Positions 36,162-44,984 of a stretch of DNA of 64,000 bases are shown in pieces (within the stretch, counting starts at the first letter, position 1; each line of letters starts with the position of its first letter). The stretch is taken from contig NZ_JAMDLG010000001.1 of NCBI RefSeq assembly GCF_023721715.1, forward strand, positions 561,889-625,888. Direction: 5' to 3'. The position numbers and the translations under genes are program-made. The notes under the pieces are model-generated. The model searched no databases and had not been told where the DNA came from. It saw only the letters and a list, made by a program, of their open reading frames with translations. Origin of the DNA: Parasegetibacter sp. NRK P23 (GTDB lineage Bacteria; Bacteroidota; Bacteroidia; Chitinophagales; Chitinophagaceae).

Positions 36162-36478
36162 TTCCTAAGTAGTTAAGTGAACGGATTAGTCGGCATTTCA
36201 TAGACTTAACTTTGGAAGAAACGGCTCATAAAGAATTGGAAATCGGTAATGGCTTTCAGGATACTTGTTCCTAAATGACAGGCAATATTAGAATGTTTCA
36301 GAGGTTTGTTTCAATGGATGTGGGAGCGAAAAAATCAGTGGAGATTTCTGTTATCCATACCAATTCGAAGGCTAAGATAATAACAAATTTCAGAAATCCA
36401 AATATCTTCCGATTTTTTTCAGGCCCAAAGATGGGAAGAAAATATGGTAAAACAATTACCGGTTAATGGTATTTTTAT

Positions 36479-36504
36479 TCACACAGTATCACATATTTGT
36501 GTGA
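36479..36504. repeat. Inverted repeat, possible operator
   Basis: TCACACA (36479-36485) and TGTGTGA (36498-36504) are 7-bp inverted arms. An alternative pairing is ATCACA/TGTGAT with a 6-nt spacer (36488-36505). It sits about 320 bp upstream of the receiver gene start. Confidence 0.35.
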
Positions 36505-36627
36505 TAGAAGCGATGTTCCGGGCTTACTATGAAATCTGTTTTTTGAAGGAAAAATGAGTTGGTTAATGAAATGTTATCAGCCCCGGATCGCCTACTCAGG
36601 CAAGGTATTACAAGAAATTCCGGGCAT

Positions 36628-36656
36628 AAAAAAAGGGCAGATAAGAATATCCGCCC
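36628..36656 (-). terminator. Terminator of the pectin/uronate locus
   Basis: On the minus strand, GGGCGGATA and TATCTGCCC pair around a TTCT loop with one mismatch, followed by seven T residues (36628-36634). It lies about 105 bp past the MFS stop. Confidence 0.85.
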
Positions 36657-36760
36657 GTAACCAAAACTAACTGCTTATGAGAAATTTTAAATTATTCGTT
36701 GTTTGTTCCACAAATGTCGGATAAAACACGACACCTAAGTGTTAAGTAATAGTGAAACTG

Positions 36761-38128
36761 TTAGAGCTCCACCATTTTCATTTTAGGGACGAGTGATTTC
36801 ATGATCAGCCACGCTACCAGATATGCCAATGCGCAGATGGCAAACATAATGGTATAGCCTGTTTCAATATGTCCAAGGGCTTTATAATGGTCAAAAAGAG
36901 CCCCCCCCAATTTTGAAATGAGGGCGCCCCCAATTCCTCCAGCCATCCCACCTATGCCCACCACGGAACCTATCGTTCTCTTTGGAAACATATCCGACAC
37001 AGTTGTGAATATATTGGCCGACCAGGCCTGGTGCGCAGAAGCTCCAACTCCTATCAGCAGTACAGGTATCCAATAACTTATATCGCCCAAAGGCTGCGCT
37101 GCCAGTACCACGAGCGGGAAAAGGGCAATCACGAACATGGCGCGCATACGGCCATCATAAGCGGCGTACCCCTTATTAATGAAGTAAACCGGGAACCACC
37201 CACCGCCAATACTACCAAACATGGTCATACTATAAAGCACCATAAGGGGAAGGGAAATCTGTTCATTTACCATCCCATATTGGTCTTTCAGGTAGGCAGG
37301 CAGCCAAAACAGGAAGAACCACCAAACACCATCCGTCATGAATTTGCCTACAACAAAAGCCCATGTTTGCTTATAACCCAGCAGTTTTGTCCAGGAAACT
37401 TTGGCCTCTGCGGCTACCCTTTCACCGGGTTGTACCTTTTGCGGCTCAACATCACTATTGATGTGCGCAAGCTCAGCCGCAGACAATCTCTTCTGCTCTT
37501 CCGGTTTTTCATAAAATTTAAGCCATAATACCAACCACACAAACCCGACCACGCCTACTACTATGAATGCAGCTTCCCAGCCCCAGCTTTTGCTGATCCA
37601 GGGAACTGAAAGCGGAGCAAGCACCGCCCCCACATTGGCCCCGGAATTAAATATACCCGTGGCTAAAGAACGTTCCTTTTTGGGGAAATATTCCGCGGTA
37701 GCCTTTATCGCGGCAGGGAAATTGCCAGCTTCACCAAATGCCAGCAAAGCCCTGGAGAACATGAAACCAGCCACAGACACAGATGTTATTGTAATGCCCA
37801 CTACCCCGAGAATTGCCGCGATCCCTTCACCCAAAGGAATAGCCAACGCGTGGATAGCAGCGGCAATGGACCAGATCACAATGGCCCACGCATAGCCCTT
37901 TTTTGTCCCCAGGCGATCAATAATTCTACCGGCGAACAGCATGGATATCGCGTACCCCAATTGAAATACGACCGTAATGTTTGCATAATCGGAGTTGGTC
38001 CAACCAAATAATTCCTCCAGTTCAGGTTTCAACAAACTCAGCACCTGCCGGTCCAGGTAGTTTACAGTGGTGGCGAAAAACAGTAAGGCGCAGATCGTCC
38101 AGCGGAAAGAGCCAATTTTCTGGGTCAT
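36761..38128 (-). CDS. Hexuronate MFS transporter (ExuT-like)
   Basis: This 455-residue protein has twelve predicted membrane helices of the anion:cation symporter (ACS) branch. The opening FFATTVNYLDRQVLSLLKPELEELFGWTNSDYANI and FAGRIIDRLGTKKGY match hexuronate transporters. It would import galacturonate or glucuronate across the inner membrane. It is the last gene of the uronate block, 46 bp after uxaC, and ends at a terminator. Specificity is inferred from the branch and its uxaC-uxaA-uxaB neighbours. Confidence 0.9.
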   Translation of the reverse strand: MTQKIGSFRWTICALLFFATTVNYLDRQVLSLLKPELEELFGWTNSDYANITVVFQLGYAISMLFAGRIIDRLGTKKGYAWAIVIWSIAAAIHALAIPLGEGIAAILGVVGITITSVSVAGFMFSRALLAFGEAGNFPAAIKATAEYFPKKERSLATGIFNSGANVGAVLAPLSVPWISKSWGWEAAFIVVGVVGFVWLVLWLKFYEKPEEQKRLSAAELAHINSDVEPQKVQPGERVAAEAKVSWTKLLGYKQTWAFVVGKFMTDGVWWFFLFWLPAYLKDQYGMVNEQISLPLMVLYSMTMFGSIGGGWFPVYFINKGYAAYDGRMRAMFVIALFPLVVLAAQPLGDISYWIPVLLIGVGASAHQAWSANIFTTVSDMFPKRTIGSVVGIGGMAGGIGGALISKLGGALFDHYKALGHIETGYTIMFAICALAYLVAWLIMKSLVPKMKMVEL

Positions 38129-38174
38129 TTAGCAATCGGTTATTTGGTGAAGGCTTAAAAATAGCACATAGCGG

Positions 38175-39632
38175 CTACAAATGTGCCGCTATCGCTTGTT
38201 TTTCAGTATTTATATCGTTTGAAATAAGATTCTGCCAGCCGAAATAACGTTGCGCGTTGTTGAAACAGATGTCCTGCACCAGTTTTCCTACCCAGGGCAG
38301 GTCGTTGGGCAGTTCCCCGTTCTCTATATCATCCCCGAAGAGGTTGCAGAGCAGCCTGCGGAAATACTCATGGCGCGGGAAAGAAAGGAAACTGCGTGAA
38401 TCGGTGAGCATCCCGATGAACCTGCTCAGCAATCCCATGTTTGACAATGCATTGAGCTGACGGGTCATACCGTCCTTCTGGTCCAGGAACCACCAGCCGG
38501 AACCCCATTGTATTTTACCGGGCACCGACCCATCGTTGAAGTTGCCGATCATGGTGGCCATCAACTCGTTATCGGCGGGATTAAGGTTGTAGAGAATGGT
38601 TTGCGCAAGTTTATCTTCCGTATCCAACCGGTTGAGGAACTTCGCAACGGCAACCGCATGACTAAAATCTCCAATGGAATCCCAACCGGTGTCCGGCCCC
38701 AGCACTTTCATCATCCGGCTGTTGTTGTTGCGGATGGCGCCCAGGTGGTATTGCTGCACCCATCCTTTCTCCCAATCCCATACGGCAAAAATGTACAGCA
38801 TGGCCGATTTGAATTTACGGATATCCGTTAGCGGCACACTCACGCCTTTGCGTATACGATCAAAGATGGAAGCCACCTCCACTTCCGTGTACTCATCCGC
38901 GTAAATCTCTTCCAAACCGTGGTCGGAAACGGAGCAGCCATTGGCTGCGAAGTAGTCGTGGCGCTGTTTCAAAGCATCCAGGAATGTATCAAAGTTGTCG
39001 ATGGAAATATTAGTTACGGTCTCCAGCCTGTTCACATACGCGCTGAACTTCTGCGGGGTATCCGCCGCCATGGCGGCATCCGGGCGAAAAGCCGGCAGTA
39101 CTTTCAGCGCGGACCCTTCGGCCTTCATCTGTTGGTGAAAGGCCAGATCATCCAGCGGATCATCCGTGGTACAAATCAGTTTCACGTTCATTTTACCCAG
39201 CAGGTTGCGAATGGAATAATCGGCGCTGCTGATCTTTTCAGAGCAACTGTTATAGATATCCGTAGCTGTATCGCTGTTCAGGATGCGGTTTTCACCGAAA
39301 TAACGTTGCAACTCCAGGTGCGTCCAGTGGTACAAGGGATTGCGCATCGTATAAGGCACTGTGGCGGCCCACTGGTCAAATTTCTCTTTATCGGAACGAT
39401 TGCCCGTGATATAACTTTCATTCACTCCGTTGGTACGCATGGCGCGCCATTTATAGTGGTCGCCATACAGCCAGGCCTGGGTAAGGTTGCCGAAAACATG
39501 GTCGTTCGCCATTTGCTCGGGCGAAAGGTGGCAATGGTAATCTATGATCGGCATTTTCGCCGCGTATTCATGGTACAAACGCTGCGCTGTGGGCGTTTGG
39601 AGCAGAAAATGCTCGTCAAGGAATTTTTTCAT
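38175..39632 (-). CDS. uxaC: Uronate isomerase
   Basis: This enzyme converts D-galacturonate to D-tagaturonate (and glucuronate to fructuronate) in the cytoplasm. It has 485 residues from the ATG; a GTG one codon upstream is possible. Family signatures are IIDYHCHLSPEQMANDHVFGN near residue 30, TWLYGDHYKWRAMRTNG-like sequence, ICTTDDPLDDL and GSGWWFLDQKDGM, with metal-binding His in HCH. It is the first step of the isomerase pathway and lies between uxaA and the transporter. Confidence 0.95.
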   Translation of the reverse strand: MKKFLDEHFLLQTPTAQRLYHEYAAKMPIIDYHCHLSPEQMANDHVFGNLTQAWLYGDHYKWRAMRTNGVNESYITGNRSDKEKFDQWAATVPYTMRNPLYHWTHLELQRYFGENRILNSDTATDIYNSCSEKISSADYSIRNLLGKMNVKLICTTDDPLDDLAFHQQMKAEGSALKVLPAFRPDAAMAADTPQKFSAYVNRLETVTNISIDNFDTFLDALKQRHDYFAANGCSVSDHGLEEIYADEYTEVEVASIFDRIRKGVSVPLTDIRKFKSAMLYIFAVWDWEKGWVQQYHLGAIRNNNSRMMKVLGPDTGWDSIGDFSHAVAVAKFLNRLDTEDKLAQTILYNLNPADNELMATMIGNFNDGSVPGKIQWGSGWWFLDQKDGMTRQLNALSNMGLLSRFIGMLTDSRSFLSFPRHEYFRRLLCNLFGDDIENGELPNDLPWVGKLVQDICFNNAQRYFGWQNLISNDINTEKQAIAAHL

Positions 39633-39732
39633 CACTCAGAATTTTAGCGCCCGTGGGCCGGGCATTGGAACAATCATCAGCATCGTTGCGTCGCACTCTT
39701 GTACGTTCAACACATCGCGCCGCAATACTCAT

Positions 39733-41376
39733 TTATAAACTCACCCCGCGTTTCCACGGTATAAAATCATCCTGGTTCAGCAGTACGGCTTTGGGAATCA
39801 CTTCTCCACTGGCCGCTTTAATGCAGTACTCGAGTATCTCCTCTCCCATCTGGGCGAGGGATTTCTCTCCGCTGATCACGCCTCCGGTATCAATATCAAT
39901 AATATCCGACATGCGTTGGGCCAGCGAAGAATTCGTCGCTACTTTAATGACCGGACAAACAGGATTCCCGGTCGGCGTACCCAGTCCGGTCGTAAACAGA
40001 ATCAACGTGGCACCGCTGGCGGCCTTACCGGTGGTGGCCTCTACATCATTACCCGGGGTACAAACCAGGTTCAGGCCTGGTTTTACAGCAGGTTCGGTAT
40101 AATCCAGCACATCTTCCACGGGAGAGGTGCCCCCTTTTTTCGCCGCCCCATTACTTTTGATGGCGTCCGTAATCAGTCCGTCCTTGATGTTTCCGGGAGA
40201 AGGGTTCATGTGAAAGCCGGAACCCACCCTTTCGGCTGAATCACTGTACGACTTCATGAGCTGCATGAATTTCTTCGCGGCGGCTTCGTCCTTCGTTCTG
40301 TCGATCAGGTCCTGTTCAGCGCCGCAGAGTTCGGGGAACTCCGCCAGCAATACCGTTCCGCCCAAAGCCACCAGCAGATCGGAACAATAACCCACCGCCG
40401 GATTCGCCGAGATGCCGCTGAAACCATCGCTGCCGCCGCATTTCACGCCCAGGTTCAACTTACTGAGCGGGGCGGGTTTACGTTCCAGCTTATTCGCTTC
40501 CGTTAAGCCCACGAAAGTCTGGCGGATCGCTTCGGTAATGAGCCAGTCTTCGCTCTGCGATTGCTGTTGCTCAAATATGAAAAGCGGCTTATCGAAATGT
40601 GGGTTCCGCTCATAAAGGTCTTTCTTAAAATCCTGCACCTGCAGGTTCTGACAACCGAGACTCAACACGGTAACCCCGGCCACATTCGGGTGATCGGCAT
40701 AAGCCGCCAGCAACTTGCCGAGTACGGCCGCATCCTGCCGGATGCCGCCGCAACCGCCCTGATGGTTCAGGAACTTTATCCCATCCACATTAGGGAAGAT
40801 GCGGCTGGTATGCACATCGGATTCCACCACCTCAAGATCGGCTGCGGTAATATCTTTTCCGCTCAGGTAAAGTTCCTTCAGCAACTTCGCCTTGCGCTTA
40901 TATTTGTCCGTTACCGCATAACCCAACTCATTGTGTAACGCTTCGCGGATCACATCCAGATTACGGTTCTCACAAAAAACCGTAGGAATAAAAAGCCAGT
41001 AGTTAGCCGTCCCTACCCTGCCATCACTTCTGTGGTAACCGTTAAATGTTCTTCCTTCAAACTTCGACACATCCGGCGCATGCCATTCGTAATGGTACGG
41101 ACGGAAAAAATAAGGTTCCGCGGCATGTTTCAGGTTATCCGTACTCATCCGCATACCCTTCAATACCAGTTGCTGCACCTTTCCCACCAGCACACCGTAC
41201 ATGAATACTTCTTCCCCAGTATTCATATCATTCATGTAAAACTTATGCTTGGCGGAAATATCTTCCTTCAACTCATAATCAACGTCCTCAAACTGCACCA
41301 CCTCTCCTTTCCGAAGGTCCTGCAACGCCACCAGCACATTGTCTTTCCTATTAATCTGTAGTACTCTCTTCAACAT
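39733..41376 (-). CDS. uxaA: Altronate dehydratase
   Basis: This 547-residue enzyme converts D-altronate to 2-keto-3-deoxygluconate. The N-terminal SAF domain (about 1-95, VLQINRKDNVLVALQDLRKG) joins the D-galactarate/altronate dehydratase core with RTFNGYHRSDGRVGTANYW, NHQGGCGGIRQDA, LGVKCGGSDGFSG and a late NVVCTPGNDVEATTGKAASG-type metal loop. This is the full-length fused form. It is the third step of the isomerase pathway, encoded between uxaB and uxaC. The 103-bp spacer upstream is unusually G-rich on the coding strand. Confidence 0.95.
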   Translation of the reverse strand: MLKRVLQINRKDNVLVALQDLRKGEVVQFEDVDYELKEDISAKHKFYMNDMNTGEEVFMYGVLVGKVQQLVLKGMRMSTDNLKHAAEPYFFRPYHYEWHAPDVSKFEGRTFNGYHRSDGRVGTANYWLFIPTVFCENRNLDVIREALHNELGYAVTDKYKRKAKLLKELYLSGKDITAADLEVVESDVHTSRIFPNVDGIKFLNHQGGCGGIRQDAAVLGKLLAAYADHPNVAGVTVLSLGCQNLQVQDFKKDLYERNPHFDKPLFIFEQQQSQSEDWLITEAIRQTFVGLTEANKLERKPAPLSKLNLGVKCGGSDGFSGISANPAVGYCSDLLVALGGTVLLAEFPELCGAEQDLIDRTKDEAAAKKFMQLMKSYSDSAERVGSGFHMNPSPGNIKDGLITDAIKSNGAAKKGGTSPVEDVLDYTEPAVKPGLNLVCTPGNDVEATTGKAASGATLILFTTGLGTPTGNPVCPVIKVATNSSLAQRMSDIIDIDTGGVISGEKSLAQMGEEILEYCIKAASGEVIPKAVLLNQDDFIPWKRGVSL

Positions 41377-41397
41377 TATATTTAATTTATTTCTACC

Positions 41398-41505
41398 CCC
41401 AATCGCGAGGCACGAAGCGATCTCCCCTCAACTAAAACCGAACACCTCCCAAACCCCTCCCCACTCAACCACTCTCCCCTCAACCCAACCTTACCCCCTC
41501 CCCAC
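41398..41505 (-). other. G-tract-rich uxaB-uxaA junction
   Basis: On the minus (mRNA-sense) strand this stretch contains repeated G tracts (GGGGAGGGGG, GGG, GGGG, GGGGAGGGG, GGGAGG) around the uxaB stop and into the intergenic spacer. Four or more tracts lie within short distances, which permits a G-quadruplex in the transcript. On the + strand G is almost absent from about 41420 to 41560. Confidence 0.5.
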
Positions 41506-43009
41506 GCACACACTCCTCCATCGCACGTACCACCCCTTTCTCCACAATCTCTCTCACCCAATACGCTACCGCATCTCTCCAAACCAATGCATCTGCCAGC
41601 CCACTTCCCCCAAAAGTCTCATTCCCCAAAACATCCCCCACAACCCCATCCACGCCCTTCTTCCAGCTTTCCGCATACAACCCTGCATTATCATCCTGAA
41701 TAACATACTGCGCGCCATTCACAGTACCATAATACTTCCCATCATTCCCCTCTACACCTTTCATAAAACACAGGAACGCCGCGAATCCCAAAGCCATAGC
41801 CTGCGGCGCCGCACCCTGCCTTTCAATATACTGCACAATAGCCGGCACGTTCCGCATCTCCATCTTAGAAGAATAATTCATCGTAATACTGATCCACCGG
41901 TGTTCTATATGCGGATTCCTGAAACGATCCAATATCCTTGCGGCAAAATCCAGCGCCTTTTCTTTTGTAAGCTCCTCCCCAACAATAGCGGGCGTAATCT
42001 CCTGTTCCATTACACGGGCGATGTACGCGGAAATTAACGGATGATCCATTGCTTCTTTCACTGTATTCACCCCGGTCAAAACCGCGATGCCACAGGCGAA
42101 GGTGTGCGGTCCGTTCAGTAAACGTACTTTCAGTTCGCGGTACAAATGAATATCCGGCGTCAGCACAATGCCTTCGTCCACCGAAGCCAGCGGCTGCAAC
42201 ACATCAAATACACGCTGATGCTTCGCTTCAATGGCCCAGAGGCGGTACACTTCGCTCATGATCATGAGTTCATCGGCGTAACCCAGTTCTTGCTCCATTT
42301 TTTGCTGATCGGCAATCGGTAATTTTCCCGGTACGATTCTGTCTACCAGTGAATTACAAAAATGATTGTGCTGCTCCAGCCAGTCGATGAACGCGGGCTC
42401 CAACGCGTTCTGGTGCGCCAGTTCCGTAATGATGGATTCCAGTTTGGAACCATTTTCCGGGATCAGTTCAGTGGGTACGATCACCATCCCTTTAGCGGGA
42501 TCACCTTTAAAGATGCGGAACCTCCGGTAAAGGAAGGCCAGCAGCTTGCCGGGAAAACTATCTGGCGGATGCCCGTGGATATTGTCTTTCTGCAACACGA
42601 TACCCACTTCGGTGGTATTGGAAATCACCAGTTCCATATCGGGGTTCGCGGCCGCTTCCAGGATTTCGTCCCAATCGGATTTGGCGGAAAGCACCCTGCT
42701 GATGGAAGCGTTTACAATATTCTCCTCCACGAGTTGCCCATTCTCTATCCCTTTAATGCACTGCGTATACAGGTGATCCTGTTCGGCGAAGGCGTCCGTG
42801 CCGCCGTTGGCGGTGGATTTCACCACCAGCACGCGCCCCTGGAAAACGTTTTGCTTATTGGCCTTATCAATAAAATAGTCCGGCAGCCCGCGCAGCAGTA
42901 CACCCGTTCCAAACTGGAGTACTTTTTCCGGGAACCGCAAAGCGCCTGCCTGCGGCACTTCCAGCCGGGCGGCGCTGATGTGAGGTAGTGCGTTTACACA
43001 CAGTTTCAT
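41480..43009 (-). CDS. uxaB: Tagaturonate reductase
   Basis: This 509-residue NADH-dependent enzyme of the mannitol dehydrogenase family reduces D-tagaturonate to D-altronate. The N-terminal half has KVLQFGTGVLLRGLPDYFIDKANK and VVKSTANGG. The C-terminal half has NGPHTFACGIAVLTGVNTVKEAMDHPLI and RFRNPHIEHRWISITMNYSSKM. The ATG at 43009 is preferred to one at 43039. The last third of the gene is strongly G-rich and C-poor on its coding strand, unlike the first part. Between it and uxaA there is a run of G tracts. Confidence 0.93.
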   Translation of the reverse strand: MKLCVNALPHISAARLEVPQAGALRFPEKVLQFGTGVLLRGLPDYFIDKANKQNVFQGRVLVVKSTANGGTDAFAEQDHLYTQCIKGIENGQLVEENIVNASISRVLSAKSDWDEILEAAANPDMELVISNTTEVGIVLQKDNIHGHPPDSFPGKLLAFLYRRFRIFKGDPAKGMVIVPTELIPENGSKLESIITELAHQNALEPAFIDWLEQHNHFCNSLVDRIVPGKLPIADQQKMEQELGYADELMIMSEVYRLWAIEAKHQRVFDVLQPLASVDEGIVLTPDIHLYRELKVRLLNGPHTFACGIAVLTGVNTVKEAMDHPLISAYIARVMEQEITPAIVGEELTKEKALDFAARILDRFRNPHIEHRWISITMNYSSKMEMRNVPAIVQYIERQGAAPQAMALGFAAFLCFMKGVEGNDGKYYGTVNGAQYVIQDDNAGLYAESWKKGVDGVVGDVLGNETFGGSGLADALVWRDAVAYWVREIVEKGVVRAMEECVRGEGVRLG

Positions 43010-43073
43010 TCTTCCTGATTTTATATTACGTACACGCACAAACGCGCGACTTCTTTTTAAATTTTTCTGGCTG

Positions 43074-44984
43074 CTACTTTGGATACCGCACCAGCCATTT
43101 CACCAGTTCCTCCGCCCCTTCAAAGTTGCGGAAATGAGCCGGCAACCGCCTGCCATCGGCGTACTCATTGTAGATCCATGGATCCCCAATGGCCAGCACC
43201 CTTCCTTTGCCGTAAGTAGCCCATGCCATCACTGTTCTTCCCTCATGCGTTACCAAAGGTTTCGCGTTGCCGGAAGTTTCTATAGAAGCATATTCCTTGA
43301 TAAAGAAATCACCCGGTGAAAACACGGGATTACCTTCCGGTATTTTCACCGTTCCTTCCACATAGTTGTTTTTCTGCACGCGGTTATGACTATCTTCATT
43401 GAACTTTATGCCGAAGATGCCTGCAAGCTGGTTAAAATAAGTGAACTCAGCGTTCTCCTTATCATTGGCCATCAGCAAAAGCGTACCGCCTTTTTTCACC
43501 CAGGCGGCGATGTTCTTTTGCGCGTCCGCGGTAATGAATTGAGGATGGGCCGTTTCCTTTTCAGTATCGGGATCCACGATAATGTAAACGGAAGCGCCTT
43601 TCAGGTTCTTTTTATCCGGTTTGGCGGCCAGGTTACCGGTCCTGCTGCCAAAACGTTCTATGATGTATTGAAGACCGGAATAGCCCCCGTTGTCCTGCTC
43701 CTCCCATATATAATGGAAGGGTTCTGTTCTGCCATCGGCGGTTTTCCGGAATTCGTTGTTGAAGAAACGGTCGAGCACTACCAGCTTATTGTTTCCTTTG
43801 GAAGCGATGGCGGCGTTCTCCATTTCCACGGCACAGAGGATGAATGCACCCATGCCCTTTGGATCGTTATCGATTACTTTTTCGCTGAGGTAATAGTCGT
43901 AGCTGCCGTCGCGGTATGGTTTTCCACCCAGTCCGGCGACACTAACGGTACCGCCGAGAATGGTCAGTCCCTGCTCATCCTTGCGGATGAACTGTTTTTG
44001 AATACCGGCGTAAGCCTTTTGGGCATTGGCTTTAAACTTTGCCGGAAGGTAGCCTTTGCGCATGGCCTTGGCCAGCATATAAGTGAGCATGCAGGAGGCG
44101 GAAGCTTCGGGATAGTTGCCTGCTGAATCGGGGCGATCCGTTACCTGGTACCACAACCCGTTGGCGGGATACTGGTACTTCACCACCGCGGTGGCGAGGC
44201 GGTTCAGGATACCGATGAGCGAATCCTTACCCGGATGTTTCTCCGGGAAATGATCCAGCGCGTCTACCAGCGCCATGCCGTACCAACCCAGGGAGCGTCC
44301 CCAGAAATGCGGGGATGTACCGGTGGTTTTATTGGCCCATTGCTGCTCGCGCGATTCATCATAGCCATGGTACAGCAATCCTGTTTTAGGATCGCGGGAA
44401 CGCTGTTCCATTAAAACGAACTGGCGTGTGATATCATTAAAAGCCTCGGGCTGGTTGAATATTTTCGCATACTCGGCATAGAAAGGCTGGCCCATGTAAA
44501 GACCGTCGAGCCACATTTGCCAGGTATAGATTTTTTTGTGCCAGAAGCCGCCTTCTTTGGTGCGCGGATGTTCATCCAGCTGCGCCCGGAGTATGGCCGC
44601 GGCCTTGCGGTATTTTTCCTGGCCGGTCACATTATAGAGCAATAGCAACAACTTGCCATTGTTCACGAAGTCGATGTTGAAATCAGACTTTTTATAGCCC
44701 TTGATGGAGCCATCGGGCTGTACGTAAAAGTCCATCATCTTTTGGATGTACCGGAAGTAATCGCCGTTCCCGGTTGACCTCCAAACGCCTTCCATGCCTT
44801 TCAGGATCACGCCGAGGTCGTAGCTCCATTTGGCGGAGCCGCTACCCAACGCGAAAGAGTCTTTCCATTGGTGCATGGCCGTGCGGGAGAGCGCCTCCGA
44901 TAGCGGCTGTTCCTGGGCGGAAGCAGTTGATGTGGCTATGGTGGCGAAACAAGCAATCGTGATATTGCGCAGAACATTCATCAT
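43074..44984 (-). CDS. GH105 unsaturated uronyl hydrolase with C-terminal DUF4350 domain
   Basis: This 636-residue exported protein has a signal peptide (ending STASAQ). A GH105 (YteR/YesR-like) alpha/alpha-barrel covers about 30-400, with HFWGRSLGWYGMALVDALDHF, YPEASASCMLTYMLAKAM and DGSYDYYLSEKVIDNDPKG. Residues about 440-636 form a DUF4350/GATase-like domain (ASVYIIVDPDTEKE, WVKKGGTLLLMANDKENAEF, GKGRVLAIGDPW). GH105 enzymes remove the 4,5-unsaturated uronic acid from lyase products in the periplasm, which fits the two PL1 lyases upstream. Its ATG overlaps the GH28 stop by 4 bp, so the two are coupled. Confidence 0.92.
   Translation of the reverse strand: MMNVLRNITIACFATIATSTASAQEQPLSEALSRTAMHQWKDSFALGSGSAKWSYDLGVILKGMEGVWRSTGNGDYFRYIQKMMDFYVQPDGSIKGYKKSDFNIDFVNNGKLLLLLYNVTGQEKYRKAAAILRAQLDEHPRTKEGGFWHKKIYTWQMWLDGLYMGQPFYAEYAKIFNQPEAFNDITRQFVLMEQRSRDPKTGLLYHGYDESREQQWANKTTGTSPHFWGRSLGWYGMALVDALDHFPEKHPGKDSLIGILNRLATAVVKYQYPANGLWYQVTDRPDSAGNYPEASASCMLTYMLAKAMRKGYLPAKFKANAQKAYAGIQKQFIRKDEQGLTILGGTVSVAGLGGKPYRDGSYDYYLSEKVIDNDPKGMGAFILCAVEMENAAIASKGNNKLVVLDRFFNNEFRKTADGRTEPFHYIWEEQDNGGYSGLQYIIERFGSRTGNLAAKPDKKNLKGASVYIIVDPDTEKETAHPQFITADAQKNIAAWVKKGGTLLLMANDKENAEFTYFNQLAGIFGIKFNEDSHNRVQKNNYVEGTVKIPEGNPVFSPGDFFIKEYASIETSGNAKPLVTHEGRTVMAWATYGKGRVLAIGDPWIYNEYADGRRLPAHFRNFEGAEELVKWLVRYPK

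Larger units (their letters stand above)
36162..36760. other. Intergenic region, 599 bp
   Basis: This AT-rich spacer lies upstream of the polysaccharide operon and downstream of the MFS gene. It holds an inverted repeat (36479-36504), a small AATTACCGGTTAAT palindrome-like motif near 36455 and the MFS terminator (36628-36656). A 63-codon frame at 36275-36466 has no recognisable features. I see no other gene. Confidence 0.55.

Noticed and set aside
36275..36466. A 63-codon + frame in the 599-bp spacer
   Set aside because: It has low-complexity AT-rich codons, no recognisable promoter at a sensible distance and no family resemblance.
38919..39647. A 242-codon + frame
   Set aside because: It is antisense to uxaC, which is firmly identified.
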